Virus record (IMG/VR): IMGVR_UViG_3300020180_000017
Location: 1-64,000 of that record
Length of the DNA: 64,000 bases
Direction: 5' to 3' (one strand)
From: a virus
The notes under the pieces are model-generated. The model was not told the DNA's origin, did no database searches, and was given only the letters and a program-made list of their open reading frames with translations. The translations under genes and the position numbers were made by a program. The first letter of the stretch is position 1. Each line of letters opens with the position of its first letter. Of this stretch, positions 55,317 through 63,963 are shown piece by piece.

Positions 55317-58130
55317 CTATTTCTTTAAAACCTTCTTATCCAGTGAAGAATCTGAAGAACTGTTCCTGTTTACAACAGCTTGCTTTAGTTTTTTATCGTC
55401 ACTTCTATCTTTCTGTAAAAGTTTATCTCTTTCAATACTTAAGTTGTCTTGATGTATTTCTTGTTGCAGTTGTAAAGAAGAAATTGATTGAGCTTCTTTT
55501 GCTTTTAATTCTCTTTGTTTTAAAATATATTTAAAATTCTCCATACTATCAATTTCTGTATTTGTATTACTATCAGTTTGTAAGCCACCACCCAATATGT
55601 TTAATTGAGCTATATACTCTTTTGATTCTCTATCCAAATCTTTTTGAATATTGCTATTCTCCAGTTCTTTATCCAGCAACAATTGTTCGTGATCTTGTAG
55701 AGCTTTTAATTCAGCTTGTTTTGCTTGCTCTGCTTTACTTGCATTTTCTTGAGCTTGTAATTCAGCTTCTTCTAATATTGTTAAAACTTTAGTTACATTT
55801 TCATCTGCTTCAGCAACAACTTTAAGACGGGTTAATAAACTTTCTTGAAGTGTATTATCAAAAGCCATTTTTTTCAATAGCTGTGTAAATTCTTGATTAT
55901 CAAAAGAATATTTTGGAGTACACATAAAATCTTTATGCAGTAATTCTAAACCAGTTATATCTAACCAAGTATTTTCATCTTTTTCATTTAAATATGTTAT
56001 TCTAAACTCTTTGTTGATAGTAGAATAGTATTGTGTGGCTTCCAGCATTTTCTGATAGAGATCAGGCATAAGTCTAGTGTTAAATTCGTCAAATATTAAC
56101 TCTGTTTGTACTTGTGATATTTGTTGAGAAGCTTGTACATTAAACACGCCTTCTGAAGCTTTTATTTCTCCCATAGCCTGTGGTGTCACACCAACTGTTC
56201 TAAGGGCGTTATACCATATCCTTTCAGCTAATTGATCGTACTTAAGAGCTTCATCTAATGTAGATAAATTTAATACGGTTGGAGCAGACATTTGCCCACC
56301 TGCGTTTTGCATATATTGTTTGTCATATGTTAATCTCAATGTTTTATTTTTCTTTATTTGATCTTCGTAATTTTTTACTATTTGACCGTCATCACTGTCA
56401 TCACTATCCCATCTGCTAACAAGATTTGTAGGGTAAGCTAAAACCAGTCCTCTATCTTGAGCAATGGCTTGTTTAACTCTATTTTTGCAAATATTATATA
56501 TTACTTGATCTTGTTTCAACAAAGAAACTACAGAAACTGCTTTTACACCTCTTTGTTTTAATTCAATACCCACAATTGGTGGTTGCACACCAAATGGGGT
56601 TTTATCGTTTTTAAATTGAAAGTCAAGAGAGTTCCCGTCAATGTAAATTTTATCAAGATTAATACCTAAATTATTAAAATTAGAATGTGTATTATTTGGA
56701 GAAAGAACAATAAATCTTCTCCAATCAGGAACCCACTCCCAATCAATATGTTCTCCATAAACAAGTGTTTCTACTGTTTTATCTTTTAATTTGGCAAAAT
56801 TATAAATGGGTTGTTCTGTAACAATGTAATCTTCATTTATCCAATCAGAAAATTCTATTTCACCTGTTCTACCTATTTTAGTTAACCACCCAATTCTTCT
56901 TTGACTTTTTAAGTATAGGTACATTGTCCTGTATATACGATCTTGTCCATAAGTAAAATCAGGATTTACATCTGGATTAGATAGAGTTACTGTAGTTGTA
57001 TTTGTAAACTCTATCCCTGTAGTATTTTTTAATTCTTGCTTATATCTTGCTACATCCAAAGGCTCATTTGGTTGAGCATTATACGGTCTTGTAGCATCAT
57101 ACCCTTCTTGGCCTATTACTGCACTTGTTCCACCTTGTCCTGTCCTATCCTGTACTTCGTTATTAAAAGAAGATATGAGATTTAAATTATTTCTACCTAT
57201 TGCTGTGTTAACTGTTTTTAATCTATCAATGTCTTCTTGGGTAAGTATTTTACCAAAGTTATCAAGAAGTTCCCCTATGTTCATCCATTTAAACCAGCCT
57301 ATATAATCACTATCAGTTATGTAAACTGAATTAGGAACAGACCCATTAAAAGCAAATGCTTCATCAATATGTTCCACGTGAAACTTATCTTTTAACATGT
57401 TAATATGAAAAATAACTTTGGAAGAATTTAAATAACTCTCTTTAAAAGCTTGTTTCATCATATTACGAATATTGAATTTTTCGTAATTTATTTTATGTAC
57501 TCTATTAGCCCATTCTACTGCTACGTCTTTATAGTTTTTAAATTTTAATTGAGCTTCAATTAATTTTTCTTGCTGTGCTTTACCATCAACAGGTTCTCCA
57601 TTAATAGAAGCATCCCTCATTTCAAGTAGCATACCTTTTAATGCATCTTTAAATATTTGATCTTTTATATCAAATAACTCTGCCTTACTAAATTCGTCAA
57701 TTAAAGAAAATGTCACTTTATTATTTCTTTTTAATTGGTAACCAGTAAAAAGATTTACAAGATTTGGAACTAACGGATAAAATTCCATACCTCCATCATC
57801 TTCTAAGGGAGCATCTAAAGTTATACCAGATTTGTTAAATACTTCATATTGATTTGTATTCTTAACTTTTTTATAGTCGTTAATATCAAGAACACCAGAA
57901 GAAATCCATCTATTTTTAATTATACTATTATAGTTTTGAGCTACTTTAGTTAAACCTATGTGTTCGTAGTAATCTGCAACAGAAGCTTTCCAATCATCTG
58001 TTTTTTCAGATTTAGGTAGAAAATGTATTACTGTATTTGATAGGACAGATGTGTTTTGACCTTTTCTTTTAAAGTATTCTCCTTTCCACATATCTACACC
58101 TCGTAAAATCATTTTGTCTACTCCGGCCAT
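55317..58130 (-). CDS. Portal protein
   Basis: This 937-residue protein lies directly after the terminase gene. It has the mixed helical and beta body expected of crAss-like portals, with long helices (KQALNRVHKI-type) and a C-terminal 150 residues made of glutamine-, lysine- and glutamate-rich coiled coil that would form the portal barrel inside the head. It would form the 12-subunit ring through which DNA is packaged and ejected. The call rests on position, length and the terminal coiled coil. Confidence 0.85.
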   Translation of the reverse strand: MAGVDKMILRGVDMWKGEYFKRKGQNTSVLSNTVIHFLPKSEKTDDWKASVADYYEHIGLTKVAQNYNSIIKNRWISSGVLDINDYKKVKNTNQYEVFNKSGITLDAPLEDDGGMEFYPLVPNLVNLFTGYQLKRNNKVTFSLIDEFSKAELFDIKDQIFKDALKGMLLEMRDASINGEPVDGKAQQEKLIEAQLKFKNYKDVAVEWANRVHKINYEKFNIRNMMKQAFKESYLNSSKVIFHINMLKDKFHVEHIDEAFAFNGSVPNSVYITDSDYIGWFKWMNIGELLDNFGKILTQEDIDRLKTVNTAIGRNNLNLISSFNNEVQDRTGQGGTSAVIGQEGYDATRPYNAQPNEPLDVARYKQELKNTTGIEFTNTTTVTLSNPDVNPDFTYGQDRIYRTMYLYLKSQRRIGWLTKIGRTGEIEFSDWINEDYIVTEQPIYNFAKLKDKTVETLVYGEHIDWEWVPDWRRFIVLSPNNTHSNFNNLGINLDKIYIDGNSLDFQFKNDKTPFGVQPPIVGIELKQRGVKAVSVVSLLKQDQVIYNICKNRVKQAIAQDRGLVLAYPTNLVSRWDSDDSDDGQIVKNYEDQIKKNKTLRLTYDKQYMQNAGGQMSAPTVLNLSTLDEALKYDQLAERIWYNALRTVGVTPQAMGEIKASEGVFNVQASQQISQVQTELIFDEFNTRLMPDLYQKMLEATQYYSTINKEFRITYLNEKDENTWLDITGLELLHKDFMCTPKYSFDNQEFTQLLKKMAFDNTLQESLLTRLKVVAEADENVTKVLTILEEAELQAQENASKAEQAKQAELKALQDHEQLLLDKELENSNIQKDLDRESKEYIAQLNILGGGLQTDSNTNTEIDSMENFKYILKQRELKAKEAQSISSLQLQQEIHQDNLSIERDKLLQKDRSDDKKLKQAVVNRNSSSDSSLDKKVLKK

Positions 58131-58140
58131 AATATTATAA

Positions 58141-60405
58141 TTAATAATTTGTAAAATTAAATTCCTCTACATTTTCATTTATATAATTATATAAATAGTT
58201 GGTTGTAGGTTTTATTACTTTGTCTGTTTTTATTTTTAATCTGTGAATACCATTTTTGATTGCATATAATTTCATTATGTAATAACCAGCAAAATCAGAT
58301 ATAATTCTATCAAAGTTTTCTATGTTATCGTCATTGTAAAATTTTAATTCTTCTAAAAACCAATAATCAGGTATTCTATCTATCCCTTTATAGGTCTTAA
58401 TAACTTTTTCATTATCTTTACCAGTATTGATAGTGATACTTCCATATTCAGCATGTAAGTATTCTTTAAATATTTTTTTAAATTCTTTAAATATTTCAGC
58501 CGCTTTACCGTTACTTCCTTTGTAAAACCCGTAGGATGAATTATCTCTACCAAACGTATTTTCTTTAAACATATCTATCTCTCTTTCTTTTGCTAAAAGG
58601 TGAGACAGCATTTTTCTAATTACGTAATTTATAAAATTTGGTTTATTTCTTTCTACTAATGTGTAAGCGTTATAAAGTTTTATTAAAAGATTGGCGTGTT
58701 CATTTGTTTCTTCTGTAGTATCAAACCTACCTCTCCAATTTGCAACCATTTTATCCCCTGTAATCTTTATTTGTTTTTCACCTTTTTCGTCTAAATACTC
58801 TTCTTCAACAGGTCTTTTCCAAATTGAAATAGAAAATACAGATTTTGATGTAGTAGTAACTCCTGTTTCTACAGGATCCACACCAGCAAAGTAAGTATAA
58901 AAAGGAGCATTTTTTTCTGGTTCTTCATATATTGTTACTAAACCCCTTTTATCTTGCATTTTTGGATCAACAGGGTAACCTATTTCTTCTGGCAGTTTAT
59001 TTAGTTGATATTTAGTCTTTCCATCACTATCAATGTATAGTAAACATTTTATTGGTTTAACATCCCAACTGTTTTCTTTATCTTTTATTTTTATAACTGC
59101 TTGTGCTCTTTCTATTGCTTGTACGTCAAACTCTGATACGTTTCTCCATGCAAAAGCCTCTTTAATATTTTTTGGATTTTGAGACTTTTTAAGTATGTAC
59201 TCTCTAGGCTCAAGAGCAATCCATGCGGGTTCGTCATCTATTCTACCATACTCTCCTGCTTTAAACCCTTCAAATTCAGCTTTGTTTAAAAGTGTTAAAG
59301 CTAACTCTATTTGAGAGTTACCATGAATATCAGTTGCCTCAGGCATACCCCATTGAGCAGGAACAAATAATCCGCAAATGTGCTCTACACCACTTTCATC
59401 GTAATATTCTGTGGGCACTCCAAAAAACCCGTAATTAAAAGGATTTTTAATAAATTTTTCCAAAGGTTTACATTCAGTAAGATCACCCACCGAACCTCCA
59501 ATACAAAAACTACCCACTCTACTAAGACCAGATGTTAATGCTGGTTCCATGTATTGCAGTGTAATATCAGCCGTGGGAGCAATTCCACCTTCTTCATACC
59601 AAGCCCAAAACGTAGGGCCACCCACACCTTTTTTAGGATCTTTATTAAGTGTGTTTGCTACTATAGTTGATTCATTTCCTTCCCACTCCCATTTATTCTT
59701 TACTCCTTTAACTTGTTGTCTCTGCCTTATCTCCCCTCCTTTATCAGGAGAAAATTCTCTATTCCAATCAGTGTGGTTATTTAAATGTGTTTTAAAATGG
59801 TTAAGGATAGACCAAGAACCATCCACGTCATCAATAAATTTATCATCTGAAGCAAACCATTTAATACGTCTTCTATTTTCAAACCAAAGATAATTTACTG
59901 ACTTAGCTACGTGAGCATAACTAAATACAAATTGTCTACGTTTAAGTATGCAAGAGTGCTTATGAAATATTTCAGCAATCTTTTCATAGAGCATCATGTG
60001 ATACTGTCCATCTCTTATAGTAACAAAAGTTTCTTTGTAGCCTTGTTCTTTATTTATGATTGGACAAAAATTAATAAAAAAATAGTAATCTCTACATGTA
60101 TACCAATAATTATTTTTATCTTTCCAAATAACCCCAAGTCTACTTTTTAATTCTTCTCCATCCCAAAACTCATTGTATTCTGGAGTGGATTCTGCATATT
60201 CTGTGTATCTATTGTTTTCTAACCAAGTTTTTGCAGGTTTATTCCACTCACATATTTTATCCTTGTGAAAATTATAATCCCCAGGTTTTTTAAAACATTC
60301 CTTAAGTAGGAAATTACCAAATTCTAATTGAGTATTAAATGATGTCTTACTCCATTGTTTAATGTCAAAGTTATAAGTGGGTATATTTTTTATAGGTACT
60401 ATCAT
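58141..60405 (-). CDS. terL: Terminase large subunit
   Basis: This 754-residue packaging motor has an ATPase half and a nuclease half. The ATPase part shows LKRRQFVFSYAHVAKSV, where the usual glycine-rich Walker A is replaced by a degenerate sequence, and WAWYEEGG as Walker B with its catalytic glutamate. The RNase H-like nuclease has YFAGVDPVETG with the first catalytic aspartate near residue 510 and ends with FDRIISDFAGYY, carrying the last aspartate. The stop of the candidate small subunit overlaps its start as ATGA. The family is the crAss-like terminase. Confidence 0.9.
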   Translation of the reverse strand: MIVPIKNIPTYNFDIKQWSKTSFNTQLEFGNFLLKECFKKPGDYNFHKDKICEWNKPAKTWLENNRYTEYAESTPEYNEFWDGEELKSRLGVIWKDKNNYWYTCRDYYFFINFCPIINKEQGYKETFVTIRDGQYHMMLYEKIAEIFHKHSCILKRRQFVFSYAHVAKSVNYLWFENRRRIKWFASDDKFIDDVDGSWSILNHFKTHLNNHTDWNREFSPDKGGEIRQRQQVKGVKNKWEWEGNESTIVANTLNKDPKKGVGGPTFWAWYEEGGIAPTADITLQYMEPALTSGLSRVGSFCIGGSVGDLTECKPLEKFIKNPFNYGFFGVPTEYYDESGVEHICGLFVPAQWGMPEATDIHGNSQIELALTLLNKAEFEGFKAGEYGRIDDEPAWIALEPREYILKKSQNPKNIKEAFAWRNVSEFDVQAIERAQAVIKIKDKENSWDVKPIKCLLYIDSDGKTKYQLNKLPEEIGYPVDPKMQDKRGLVTIYEEPEKNAPFYTYFAGVDPVETGVTTTSKSVFSISIWKRPVEEEYLDEKGEKQIKITGDKMVANWRGRFDTTEETNEHANLLIKLYNAYTLVERNKPNFINYVIRKMLSHLLAKEREIDMFKENTFGRDNSSYGFYKGSNGKAAEIFKEFKKIFKEYLHAEYGSITINTGKDNEKVIKTYKGIDRIPDYWFLEELKFYNDDNIENFDRIISDFAGYYIMKLYAIKNGIHRLKIKTDKVIKPTTNYLYNYINENVEEFNFTNY

Positions 60406-60956
60406 TCAAGATCCTCCTGTTTTTTCCTATTCTTTTTACCTCCCCCTCTTATTTGCTCTACGTTCATTTCTTCTTCTAATTCTTTATAGGAATCATTTGT
60501 TTTTTTATTGAGATCTTCTAATGCAGAAAGGGCTTTATTTACTTCAGCCATATTACCATCCATTTTATCAAGTGATACTGGCGTAAATCTTATTTGAGTA
60601 AGTATTTTTTCATGAAGTTCAGTAATAGCTTTATGTGCTCTGTATTTTGGAGTTGCGTAAAGCTCTTCTACTAAATCTAAAGCTTGTTCAATTAATTCAT
60701 CTTCCATATCTACTACTAACTCTAATTCTGGATATGTGCTTCTTAATATTGTTTCATATTTATTATTGGATGATAAATTAGCAAATGGATTAGTGTTTGG
60801 ATTGAGATCGTAGCATTTATCAAATATTTGAAATAATTTTAAAGAGTTTTGCTCTCCGTATTTGTCTATTATTTCTTGAAGATACCAAATGTCTTTAGTA
60901 GCTTTAGTTATTTTTGCTTTGCCGTTATTATCTATGTCAAATATATTAACCTTCAT
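60402..60956 (-). CDS. Possible small terminase subunit
   Basis: This 184-residue, strongly helical protein has a basic C-terminal tail (RGGGKKNRKKQE). It precedes the large terminase with an ATGA overlap, the usual place for a small subunit that binds packaging sites. The sequence (MEDELIEQALDLVEELYATP) does not match a known small-terminase family I can name, so the role is inferred from position and basic tail. Confidence 0.5.
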   Translation of the reverse strand: MKVNIFDIDNNGKAKITKATKDIWYLQEIIDKYGEQNSLKLFQIFDKCYDLNPNTNPFANLSSNNKYETILRSTYPELELVVDMEDELIEQALDLVEELYATPKYRAHKAITELHEKILTQIRFTPVSLDKMDGNMAEVNKALSALEDLNKKTNDSYKELEEEMNVEQIRGGGKKNRKKQEDLE

Positions 60957-61662
60957 TAAGTTTTTTAAATTTAAACATTTTTATTACTTCTTCTTTCATA
61001 TAGGGAACTTCAATTAATTCGTTTGAAGTAATTTTATCTTTATCGTTCATTATTATTTGTCTTATGTATAATTTCCCTATTTTAAGACTTTTATTATTTT
61101 CCCAAGCAAGATACATGTACAAAGATATTTGCAATACAATGTCATTGTAATTGCATTGATCCAAGTGACTTAATGGAGCTTGCATGGTAGCACCCCTCAC
61201 TTTAAAACCTTTATCTGTAGTAAAAGAACTTGACCTATATATTTTTTCAATCACTTTATTATCAGTAATATTAATCGTATTTCTTTTTACGTCAATCCTA
61301 TCTGCATACCCAATAATCCCATGTTTAGTTGAAAATAAACATTTTTCAAGGTAGGTTTTATTATTTTCAAGTTTGCAAATGTTTTTATCTATAGTTTTCC
61401 ATTCTTCATAAGGACTGTATACACCTAACACGGCATTTTTATTTGTGGCAATTTCTTTTTCACAAAGTTTTTTTTGTACATTAATCCCTCTATCTATTTT
61501 TCTATCCCACTCAGCTAGAATTAAAGATACTTCTTCAGAAAGATTTTCTTTAGTGACTTTATCACCTCTATCCCTAATGATTTTTTGAGCTTTACTTGTA
61601 GCTTTAGAATTCCTATCAAAAGACTCTTTAAATTCCTCTATAAAAATTTTTACTCCTATCAT
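60946..61662 (-). CDS. PD-(D/E)XK nuclease superfamily protein (Cas4/RecB-like)
   Basis: This 238-residue protein contains GIIGYADRIDVKRN, followed after a short turn by NITDNKVIEK, and then a helix with QISLYMYLAW. This fits the G-x-D, D-x-K and Q-x-x-x-Y elements of Cas4/RecB-type PD-(D/E)XK nucleases. The second acidic residue is followed by NK rather than a strict D-x-K, so activity is not certain. Phage members of this group trim or repair DNA ends. It lies between a DUF1573-like gene and the terminase operon. Confidence 0.75.
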   Translation of the reverse strand: MIGVKIFIEEFKESFDRNSKATSKAQKIIRDRGDKVTKENLSEEVSLILAEWDRKIDRGINVQKKLCEKEIATNKNAVLGVYSPYEEWKTIDKNICKLENNKTYLEKCLFSTKHGIIGYADRIDVKRNTINITDNKVIEKIYRSSSFTTDKGFKVRGATMQAPLSHLDQCNYNDIVLQISLYMYLAWENNKSLKIGKLYIRQIIMNDKDKITSNELIEVPYMKEEVIKMFKFKKLNEG

Positions 61663-61949
61663 ATTACATTTGCTGAAAAATACAGTGTATGTGAATCTCC
61701 ATTTTGTCTAAATGAAATTGATTTGCTATTATTACCTCTTGCATTTGCAGAATAGGTAATAACTAATTGAGCAGTTTGATTTGGCGGAATAGGGTTAATT
61801 GACATAGCTTCATTTGTACAACCACAAGACGTAGTAATATTCTTAATTTCAAGAAAATCCTGACTATCATTAATTATATCATATTGTAACGTGACAGGCA
61901 CATTGTAAGGTATATCCCCTAACTGTTTTGTTGTTATTGGTATTATCAT
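61659..61949 (-). CDS. DUF1573-like single-domain beta protein
   Basis: This 96-residue protein has the DUF1573 pattern: NDSQDFLEIKNITTSCGCTN, then PIPPNQTAQLVITYSA and a final strand set. In Bacteroidota these Ig-like domains are usually secreted or surface-attached, but no signal peptide is present here, so it may be a virion decoration. It overlaps both neighbours as ATGA. Confidence 0.8.
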   Translation of the reverse strand: MIIPITTKQLGDIPYNVPVTLQYDIINDSQDFLEIKNITTSCGCTNEAMSINPIPPNQTAQLVITYSANARGNNSKSISFRQNGDSHTLYFSANVI

Positions 61950-62275
61950 ATTGTTGTTTTAAATTGATCCCATTCTTTTTTTGTTTTCATAAAAGGAAAA
62001 CATCCATGTTTACATGCTGGGTCAGATAGTAAGCTTTCCTTTAAACTGCATTCGCAATATTCACATTTTCCTAATTCAAAACATTTAGGATTGTGTATCT
62101 TAACTTGCTCTTCTCTCCAACTTGCTTGTTCTAATATGTGTTCATCCACTATATTAAAATTCTTAGCAAAATCTCTTATGTGCCCTTGTATAAAATATTT
62201 TATAGTAGTGGCATTAATGATTTTTGGTTCTTTAATGCTTTTTCTATTAAATAGGTATTTGAGTAATGTTTTCAT
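61946..62275 (-). CDS. Small cysteine-cluster protein (putative zinc binding)
   Basis: This 109-residue protein has an N-terminal basic helix and then CFELGKCEYCEC, followed by ACKHGCFPF. The spacing of six cysteines and a nearby histidine suits a zinc site. It overlaps the HU-like gene by 29 nt. A DNA- or protein-binding accessory role is likely. The family is not recognised. Confidence 0.6.
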   Translation of the reverse strand: MKTLLKYLFNRKSIKEPKIINATTIKYFIQGHIRDFAKNFNIVDEHILEQASWREEQVKIHNPKCFELGKCEYCECSLKESLLSDPACKHGCFPFMKTKKEWDQFKTTI

Positions 62276-62645
62276 AATGTTTTTTTAATTCTTTTCTTTC
62301 CATGTAATTATCTCCGTATCTTTTCTTTTTAATGTCTTCTTTATCTTTTATGTATTGTTCAAACATTCCTATTATTAAATTTGAATTCTCTACAAATTTA
62401 CTGTGTTCTTTTGATCTATTATAACCCTCTGTAAATTCTTTTTTTATATTTAAAGCTTCTTGTAGCTTTTTATGCCTCCAATAAAATTTACCAAAATATT
62501 TAATACTTAATATTAAGTTATCCGGGTCTTTTGACCAATTTTTTATGCCATCTGTTATAAATGTTAACAATATTTTGATGTAATTTTCATCAAGATTAGT
62601 TTTTGCAGATATGGCTCTGTATAATATATTTTTTCTATACTGCAT
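62247..62645 (-). CDS. HU/IHF-like DNA-binding protein
   Basis: This 132-residue protein has the HU/IHF layout: an N-terminal helical part (RAISAKTNLDENYIKILLTF), the strand turn SIKYFGKFYWRH corresponding to the usual G-F-G-x-F element, and an extended basic C-terminal arm. The middle beta arms are shorter or diverged. crAss-like phages commonly encode IHF-like proteins near the packaging genes, where they could bend DNA. The call is moderately secure. Confidence 0.65.
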   Translation of the reverse strand: MQYRKNILYRAISAKTNLDENYIKILLTFITDGIKNWSKDPDNLILSIKYFGKFYWRHKKLQEALNIKKEFTEGYNRSKEHSKFVENSNLIIGMFEQYIKDKEDIKKKRYGDNYMERKELKKHYENITQIPI

Positions 62646-62994
62646 TCATTATTTTATAATCTAACCCAATAATTTCATCCCATTTATTTGGTAGCCACTC
62701 TTCAGAAAAAACTTTTTTGTACTTTCCTTCATTTTTAATGATATTTAATGCAACACATTTTGACAGTGTATTTCTAACGCTATCTTTTGTTTTTATAGTT
62801 GTATTAATTAAACATAAATTACTGAGTTCTTCAAAGTCTTTTTCATTTTCTATTCCACCCATTTCATACATATAAAAAAGAAGCTCTCTAATACCATCAG
62901 ATATATTAACACCAAGTTGCTTTGATTTAATATATAAGTGTATTAGAATCACTTCTTTTTTAAAGAGTATTATTTTATCAGTTATTACTATCAT
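62635..62994 (-). CDS. Hypothetical protein, 119 aa, possible winged-helix
   Basis: The sequence is helical (GIRELLFYMYEMGGIENEKD, then TIKTKDSVRNTLSKCVALNI) with a short C-terminal strand pair, as in small winged-helix proteins of replication or transcription. It overlaps its neighbours by 17 and 11 nt. No family is recognised, and the winged-helix idea is only from the pattern. Confidence 0.5.
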   Translation of the reverse strand: MIVITDKIILFKKEVILIHLYIKSKQLGVNISDGIRELLFYMYEMGGIENEKDFEELSNLCLINTTIKTKDSVRNTLSKCVALNIIKNEGKYKKVFSEEWLPNKWDEIIGLDYKIMNAV

Positions 62995-63328
62995 TTATGT
63001 TTTGTATTAAATTATAAATAGCAGAAAATGTAACGTCATCTTTAAACAGTTCATTAATCTTAAGATTATCCCAAAGCAATATATCTTTTTCGTCATCCCA
63101 TAATAGGATATGTCCAAAATGTTTTAAGAGAGGTTTTAATTGTGTTTGACTTAAAGATAGGATAAAAGTTTTTTTATCTTCTTTATGTTGATTAATAGAA
63201 TCTCTCAATTCTTTTAAACTTTCTTTTTTAGAGCCGTAGAATTTTGTTTTAGGAGAATGATCTACTGTTGTTAATTGCTTAGTATTACCAAAATCATCTT
63301 CATATGTATTTACGTCGTTTATTGTCAT
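62978..63328 (-). CDS. Hypothetical protein, 116 aa
   Basis: An asparagine/aspartate-rich N-terminus leads into a lysine-rich helix (KKESLKELRDSINQHKED), then a hydrophobic segment with a tandem WDDEKDILLWD motif, and a helical end. There is no recognised domain. The ATG lies one base after the tRNA-like minihelix, so that structure forms its 5' leader if both are transcribed together. Confidence 0.55.
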   Translation of the reverse strand: MTINDVNTYEDDFGNTKQLTTVDHSPKTKFYGSKKESLKELRDSINQHKEDKKTFILSLSQTQLKPLLKHFGHILLWDDEKDILLWDNLKINELFKDDVTFSAIYNLIQNINDSNN

Positions 63329-63378
63329 GTGCAGAGAGAGGGGTTGAACCTCTCACTAAACCTTTAATTTATTCTGCA
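63329..63378 (-). tRNA. tRNA-like minihelix (acceptor plus T-arm only), possible tRNA remnant
   Basis: On the minus strand TGCAGA pairs with TCTGCA, and the T-arm GAGAGG/CCTCTC carries the canonical 7-nt loop TTCAACC. The two stems stack into 12 bp, the length of a normal tRNA acceptor/T-arm. The D and anticodon arms are replaced by an 18-20 nt linker. No CCA is encoded and the 5' strand overlaps the last codons of the upstream gene. It is either a functional tRNA mimic or a deleted tRNA. It is not an ordinary tRNA. Confidence 0.5.
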
Positions 63379-63608
63379 TTTTGAGTTTCTACTTGAGCTT
63401 TAATTTGCTTTTCCACACTGGACTGCAAATCTTCTCTTTCTTGTTCATCCTCTTTAGCTTCTTTTAAGAACTCGACTGAAATCTTTTTGGCTTCAAGGTA
63501 GTAATACATTTTGTCGTATTCACTCTTGTTAAACCGAGCAATTAATTCATTTTCTAGAACCTTAGCTCTAAACTGATCAAATTCAGATGATTTTTCTACT
63601 TTTGTCAT
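63369..63608 (-). CDS. Small acidic coiled-coil protein, 79 aa
   Basis: This protein is entirely helical and charged (SEFDQFRAKVLENELIARF, then EFLKEAKEDEQEREDLQ), probably a coiled coil. Its last codons (Asn-Ala-Glu-stop) form part of the 5' acceptor strand of the tRNA-like minihelix. The function is unknown. Confidence 0.6.
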   Translation of the reverse strand: MTKVEKSSEFDQFRAKVLENELIARFNKSEYDKMYYYLEAKKISVEFLKEAKEDEQEREDLQSSVEKQIKAQVETQNAE

Positions 63609-63648
63609 AATTAATATTTATTGTTAATAAAAATATACCGATTAATTT

Positions 63649-63963
63649 TTAAAATTCAAAATTTATTTCTAATTCCCGTGTTAATTCTTCTATATTTATT
63701 TTATCTAAGCCTGTGCAATTCTCTATTAATTCTTTTAACTTATCTAAGTCATTTTCATTTATTGCAAACCTATTAATACTGTAATATTCGTAGGGAGAGC
63801 AATGCTCTGGAATGTAAATCTCTTTTAAATCCACTCCAATTAATTTATTAATACTACAGTAAGTGATATACTCTATGTGATAGATATTATCTTTAACCAC
63901 CCAATTTTTAACAGGTATAACAGAAGGTTTATTACTGTCATCCACACAAATGCATTTAATCAT
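63649..63963 (-). CDS. Hypothetical protein, 104 aa
   Basis: This is a small mixed alpha/beta protein with several cysteines (MIKCICVDDSNKP, then CSINKLIGVDLKEIY) and an acidic C-terminal helix. The pattern resembles small phage proteins of unknown function near the start of late regions. No domain is recognised. The 37 bases upstream to the window edge show no further feature. Confidence 0.55.
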   Translation of the reverse strand: MIKCICVDDSNKPSVIPVKNWVVKDNIYHIEYITYCSINKLIGVDLKEIYIPEHCSPYEYYSINRFAINENDLDKLKELIENCTGLDKINIEELTRELEINFEF

